A DNA stretch of 10,004 bases. Source: Rhodobiaceae bacterium (lineage in GTDB: Bacteria > Pseudomonadota > Alphaproteobacteria > Micropepsales > Micropepsaceae). The notes below the pieces were generated by a model that was given only the letters and a program-made list of their open reading frames with translations, made no database searches and was not told where the DNA came from. Position 1 is the stretch's first letter; every line of letters starts with the position of its first letter. The position numbers and the translations under genes are program-made. The stretch spans positions 1-10,004 of the forward strand of contig VFKO01000263.1 of the NCBI GenBank assembly GCA_009885515.1. Reading direction: 5' to 3'. Below, piece by piece: positions 7,654 to 10,004 of the stretch.

Positions 7654-8835
7654 TCAGTCTTCCGCCGCCACCTCGTTCAACGCCGTGACAAGCGGCATGA
7701 GCGTGACCCCGTTTGCTTCCTTGTAGGATTCGGAACCGGAATAAACGACGATTCGGCGCTTTGCCTTGATATCATCGCACGCGGAGTAAAACCCGCGCTC
7801 GATCGAAGGCGACCGCGACTTCTTGATTTCAATAGCCCATCGCCGTGTTGGAGAATATTCAAGCACGAGGTCGATTTCATTGCCATTCGACGAACGGTAG
7901 AAATAAGCCTTTGTTCCGGCGCGCGCGGCGGCGATCAGCGCTTCGATGGCAAATCCCTCCCAACTCGCACCGGCAACAGGATGTCCCAGCACGTCGTCGA
8001 GTGTCGTCAGGTTCAACAACGCGTGCAACAGTCCGGAGTCACGCAAATAAATTTTCGGTGACTTCACCAGACGCTTGCCGGTGTTGGCGCTCCACGGCTG
8101 CAACCGCCGCATCAGCAGCAGGTCACTCATCAGATCGAGATAGTGCCCGGCCGTGTGCCAACTCGTGCCAAGGCTCTGCGCGAGACGCTGCGCGTTGAGG
8201 AGATTGCCATGCGAATGGGCGAGCATCGTCCAGAAGCGCTCAAGGGTTTCGGCCGGTACACGTATGCCGAACTGTGGGATGTCACGCTCGAGATAGGAGC
8301 GGATGAACGTGTCTCTCCAGCGTCGGCTCTCGGCATCATCGGCAGCAAGAAAGCTGGCGGGAAACCCGCCGCGCAGCCACAGGCTGTCAAGCGATGCATC
8401 AACCGACGGGATCACCTCTTGCGGAAGGAATGGGGTCAGCTCGACGAATTCGATACGCCCCGCAAGGCTCTCCGATGTCTGGCGCAGAAGCTCAATGGCT
8501 GCCGATCCAAGGATGAGGAACTGACCGGCCTTCTCGCCGGCGCGCCGGCGCGCATCAATCTCACCGCGCAGCACCGAGAAGATCTCCGGCATACGATGGA
8601 TCTCGTCCAGGATGACGAGTTTACCTCGCTGCGACCCCAGATAGGCGAGCGGATCATTCAATTTGCGGCGGTCGGAGGGTGATTCAAGATCGAGATAAAT
8701 CGAGCCCGCCTTTTTCAGCTTGCCGACTTCCAGCGCGAGTGTAGTTTTGCCCGATTGGCGCGGGCCGATCATGGCCACGGCTGGAACGTGCTTGAGCCGC
8801 TCAAAGATGATAGCTTGAAGGTGGCGCGAAATCAT
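7654..8835 (-). CDS. AAA-type ATPase with DUF4143 domain
   Basis: 393 residues from the ATG at 8835. An N-terminal P-loop ATPase domain (AAA_14 type) has Walker A GPRQSGKTT at 24-32, Walker B LVILDEIH at 73-80 with D77 and E78, and a sensor-like FLILGSA at 106-112. The DUF4143 region follows at about 175-340 (WLRGGFPASFLAADD, FIRSYLERDIPQFG, then a winged-helix-like part around LAQSLGTSWHTAGHYLDLM). Near the C-terminus, NEIDLVLE and WAIEIKKS (D322, E336, K338) resemble the acidic and ExK motifs of PD-(D/E)XK nuclease folds. The length is usual for the family. The function of this large family is poorly defined. It is alone, opposite in strand to everything else and bounded by direct repeats of a cyclase start. 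The 3' end lies 19 bp from the left repeat. Its upstream region is AT-rich with a good promoter, which suggests independent regulation and acquisition by transfer. Confidence 0.95.
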   Translation of the reverse strand: MISRHLQAIIFERLKHVPAVAMIGPRQSGKTTLALEVGKLKKAGSIYLDLESPSDRRKLNDPLAYLGSQRGKLVILDEIHRMPEIFSVLRGEIDARRRAGEKAGQFLILGSAAIELLRQTSESLAGRIEFVELTPFLPQEVIPSVDASLDSLWLRGGFPASFLAADDAESRRWRDTFIRSYLERDIPQFGIRVPAETLERFWTMLAHSHGNLLNAQRLAQSLGTSWHTAGHYLDLMSDLLLMRRLQPWSANTGKRLVKSPKIYLRDSGLLHALLNLTTLDDVLGHPVAGASWEGFAIEALIAAARAGTKAYFYRSSNGNEIDLVLEYSPTRRWAIEIKKSRSPSIERGFYSACDDIKAKRRIVVYSGSESYKEANGVTLMPLVTALNEVAAED

Positions 8836-8842
8836 GATCCAT

Positions 8843-8871
8843 GCAAACTCGCATATAATATACGAATTTGC
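8843..8871. promoter_or_regulatory. 29-bp near-perfect palindrome, likely operator of the ATPase gene
   Basis: The left arm GCAAACTCGCATAT and right arm ATATACGAATTTGC face each other around one central base. They pair at 12 of 14 positions, with mismatches at arm positions 6 and 10. It starts 8 bp before the ATPase start codon and covers the -10 region of the - strand promoter. This is the layout expected of a repressor operator, perhaps for self-control. The symmetry is seen directly; the function is inferred. Confidence 0.7.
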
Positions 8872-8885
8872 AATAACACTGTAAA
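8857..8885 (-). promoter_or_regulatory. Sigma70-type promoter for the ATPase gene
   Basis: Read on the - strand: -35 TTTACA (8885-8880), 17-nt spacer, -10 TATATT (8862-8857). Each hexamer has one mismatch to the TTGACA/TATAAT consensus. The predicted transcript start at about 8850 gives a leader of only about 15 nt before ATG 8835, with no clear Shine-Dalgarno. The -10 lies at the centre of the palindrome. Confidence 0.6.
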
Positions 8886-8896
8886 CCGCATATATT
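8868..8896 (+). promoter_or_regulatory. Possible divergent sigma70-type promoter toward the right-hand cyclase
   Basis: On the + strand: TTGCAA (8868-8873), 17-nt spacer, TATATT (8891-8896). It overlaps the - strand promoter face to face and would start at about 8903, giving a leader of about 160 nt for the cyclase at 9062. The AT-rich composition makes chance matches more likely here, so this is weaker than the - strand call. Confidence 0.35.
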
Positions 8897-8906
8897 ACAA
8901 TGTGTT
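8875..8906. repeat. Second imperfect inverted repeat in the AT-rich region
   Basis: AACAC-T-GTAA (8875-8884) faces TTAC-AA-T-GTGTT (8895-8906) across about 10 bases, with a small bulge. The loop contains CGCATATA (8887-8894), also present in the 29-bp palindrome (8850-8857). The shared core may be a second half-site for the same binding protein. Confidence 0.4.
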
Positions 8907-8984
8907 AGATGGATGTCGAGGCGCCAGAATCTCAAGCGCCCCACTCACTGGGTCTGCACGGGCCACATACCAATGAAAGCGTCG

Positions 8985-9065
8985 CATCATTGCAGACAGT
9001 GGCCCGACTATGCGACTGAAGCACAGCAAGGAATTCGAAGGGCAAGCCGCAGCAAATCGACATGA
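8985..9065 (+). pseudogene. Possible 3' remnant of a lost cyclase/TPR gene
   Basis: The frame ending at TGA 9063-9065 overlaps the next gene's ATG 9062 as ATGA. It reads CRQWPDYATEAQQGIRRASR near its end. WPDYATE resembles the HWPDCADE close to the C-terminus of the first cyclase, and CAGTGGCCCGACTA also occurs at 1334-1347. With the 5' remnant at 7578 this could be the other end of one cyclase gene whose middle was replaced by the ATPase. The match is short and could be chance. Otherwise 8907-9061 shows no convincing gene. Confidence 0.3.
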
Positions 9066-9118
9066 CCGACACCACCCGTAAACTCGCCACCATCGTCGCC
9101 CTCGACGTTGCCGGCTAT
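9058..9118 (+). repeat. 61-bp direct repeat, right copy, flanking the ATPase segment
   Basis: It begins CGACATGACC and ends GCCGGCTAT. The five differences from the left copy are single bases, four of them at third codon positions. Recombination between the two copies would remove the ATPase segment and place the cyclase at 9062 directly behind the one ending at 7581, keeping the ATGA overlap. Confidence 0.85.
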
Positions 9119-10004
9119 TCGGCGCGGACGGAGGCTGACGAGGCGCGCACGACGACGGAAGTGGCAGCACTCCGCAAGGTGATCGAGGCCATCGCTGCGA
9201 AACACGGCGGCCGCGTCTTCAACACGGCCGGCGACGGCTTCATGCTCGAGTTTGGCTCAAGCCTCTCAGCCGTCGAAGCCGCCTTCGAACTCGCCGAAAC
9301 CTGCGAACCAAAAGTCCGTGTCGGCGTCCACCTCGGCGATGTCGTGGTCCAGCCCAACGGCGACTTGCTTGGCCACGGTGTCAACGTTGCCGCGCGGTTG
9401 ATGGCGCTCGCCAATCCCGGCTCCGTCGTCCTGTCGGCCGATGTAGAACGCACTGTGCATGCACCCATGATGCAATGCTTGCGCTCCAGGGGAACAGTCA
9501 AACTCGACAAGATGGCCGAGATGGTTGAAATCTTCGAGTACGTCCCCCAGGCACGCGCGCGCAGAAATTTTCAAGCGCGCCTAACCAATTTTTGGATGAA
9601 GCGTCGAAATTATTCCTCTTGGCACGCCGGAAGTGTGGTGGCAGGCGTCCTCATCATTGCTGGTCTGGCTGGCTGGTATATGTTTTCACCGTCGACGCCG
9701 CACACGGCCAACAACGCCCCTGATGCATCGATTGCCATCCTCCCCTTTGAAAACCTCAGCTCCGAAAAAGACAGCGCGTTTTTCGCTGCAGGCATTCAGG
9801 ATGAAATCCTGACGCGCCTGACCAAGATCGGTTCGCTGAAGGTCATTTCGCGGACCTCGACCGCTCATTTGGCCAGTAGGCCGGAAAATCTGCCTGAGAT
9901 CGCCAAATTGCTCGGCGTCGCTACCATCCTCGAAGGCAGCGTGCAGCGCCAGGGCAATTCAGTGCGCGTCAATGTCCAGTTGATCAAGGCGGCCACCGAC
10001 GGAC
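9062..10004 (+). CDS. Class III adenylate/guanylate cyclase with membrane segment and TolB-like domain (3' end outside window)
   Basis: 314 residues are visible from ATG 9062 and the frame is still open at the right edge. The start MTDTTRKLATIVALDVAGY matches the sister genes, though no strong Shine-Dalgarno precedes it; ATGA overlaps an upstream open frame. The cyclase domain is about 7-160, with metal Asp residues D15 and D58, base-contacting D101, and transition-state N108 and R112; Asn (N54) replaces the base-selecting Lys. A basic stretch (ARARRNFQARLTNFWMKRR) precedes a hydrophobic segment at about 190-208 (SVVAGVLIIAGLAGWYMF), a likely transmembrane helix absent from the other three sister proteins. 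The TolB N-terminal-like domain starts at about 222 (ASIAILPFENLSSEKDSAFF, then ILEGSVQRQGNSVRVNVQLI). Basic residues on the cyclase side predict a cytosolic cyclase and a periplasmic TolB-like/TPR part. It would make a cyclic nucleotide in response to an external or envelope signal (inference). Confidence 0.93.
   Translation, partial: MTDTTRKLATIVALDVAGYSARTEADEARTTTEVAALRKVIEAIAAKHGGRVFNTAGDGFMLEFGSSLSAVEAAFELAETCEPKVRVGVHLGDVVVQPNGDLLGHGVNVAARLMALANPGSVVLSADVERTVHAPMMQCLRSRGTVKLDKMAEMVEIFEYVPQARARRNFQARLTNFWMKRRNYSSWHAGSVVAGVLIIAGLAGWYMFSPSTPHTANNAPDASIAILPFENLSSEKDSAFFAAGIQDEILTRLTKIGSLKVISRTSTAHLASRPENLPEIAKLLGVATILEGSVQRQGNSVRVNVQLIKAATDG
9077..9525 (+). repeat. Repeated cyclase-head DNA module (copy 4)
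   Basis: Begins CGTAAACTCGCCACCATCGT. It is close to copies 1-3 up to about 9400 (codons for VNVAARLMA), becomes more divergent, then matches again at the CTCGACAAGATGGCCGAG block. A mosaic of this kind suits gene conversion. Confidence 0.75.

Noticed and set aside
8909..9019. 36-codon + strand open frame starting MDVEAPESQ
   Set aside because: There is no Shine-Dalgarno, no recognisable motif, and its length is within chance expectation.
7635..9057. Insertion sequence or transposon carrying the ATPase
   Set aside because: No transposase or integrase and no terminal inverted repeats were seen. The 61-bp flanking repeats are cyclase coding sequence, which fits homologous recombination better.

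Overview
The window is GC-rich and reads like chromosome of an alphaproteobacterium, most likely of the Hyphomicrobiales/Bradyrhizobium-like group. That placement is an inference from codon use and from the style of the cyclase proteins (class III cyclase head, TolB-like domain, TPR tail), which are abundant there. No marker gene fixes the species.

Layout: six of the seven supported genes lie on the + strand, and five of those are class III nucleotidyl cyclases. In order they are: (A) a cyclase/TolB-like/TPR protein cut by the left edge (to 1898); (B) a 29-codon remnant of a cyclase start (1895-1984) joining its neighbours by overlapping stop and start codons; (C) a different cyclase with an N-terminal zinc-ribbon DUF5939-type domain (1981-3417); (D) a second cyclase/TolB-like/TPR protein (3410-5122); (E) a small single-pass membrane protein of unknown function (5221-5748); (F) a third cyclase/TolB-like/TPR protein (5818-7581); (G) another remnant of a cyclase start (7578-7634); (H) on the - strand, an AAA ATPase with a DUF4143 domain (7654-8835) and an AT-rich promoter/operator region; (I) a fourth cyclase/TolB-like protein, this one with a transmembrane segment, running off the right edge (9062-).

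The four TolB-type cyclases share a head of about 450 bp that is close to identical at the DNA level, while their tails differ strongly. Two further copies of just the first 60-90 bp survive as remnants. This indicates repeated duplication and recombination of a cyclase head with interchangeable C-terminal sensor regions. The ATPase sits between two 61-bp direct repeats made of the cyclase 5' end, so it looks like a later insertion into, or replacement within, the array.

How the genes may work together (inference): each cyclase would make cAMP or a related cyclic nucleotide in response to whatever its own tail senses. Overlapping stop/start codons at several junctions suggest co-transcription and translational coupling. 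The four TolB-type heads carry Asn where class III adenylyl cyclases usually have the base-selecting Lys, whereas the DUF5939-type cyclase has the full canonical set. The ATPase is probably independent, with its own promoter and a likely operator. No gene-free stretch exceeds 300 bases; the longest (8836-9061) holds the promoter/operator region and a possible cyclase 3' remnant.
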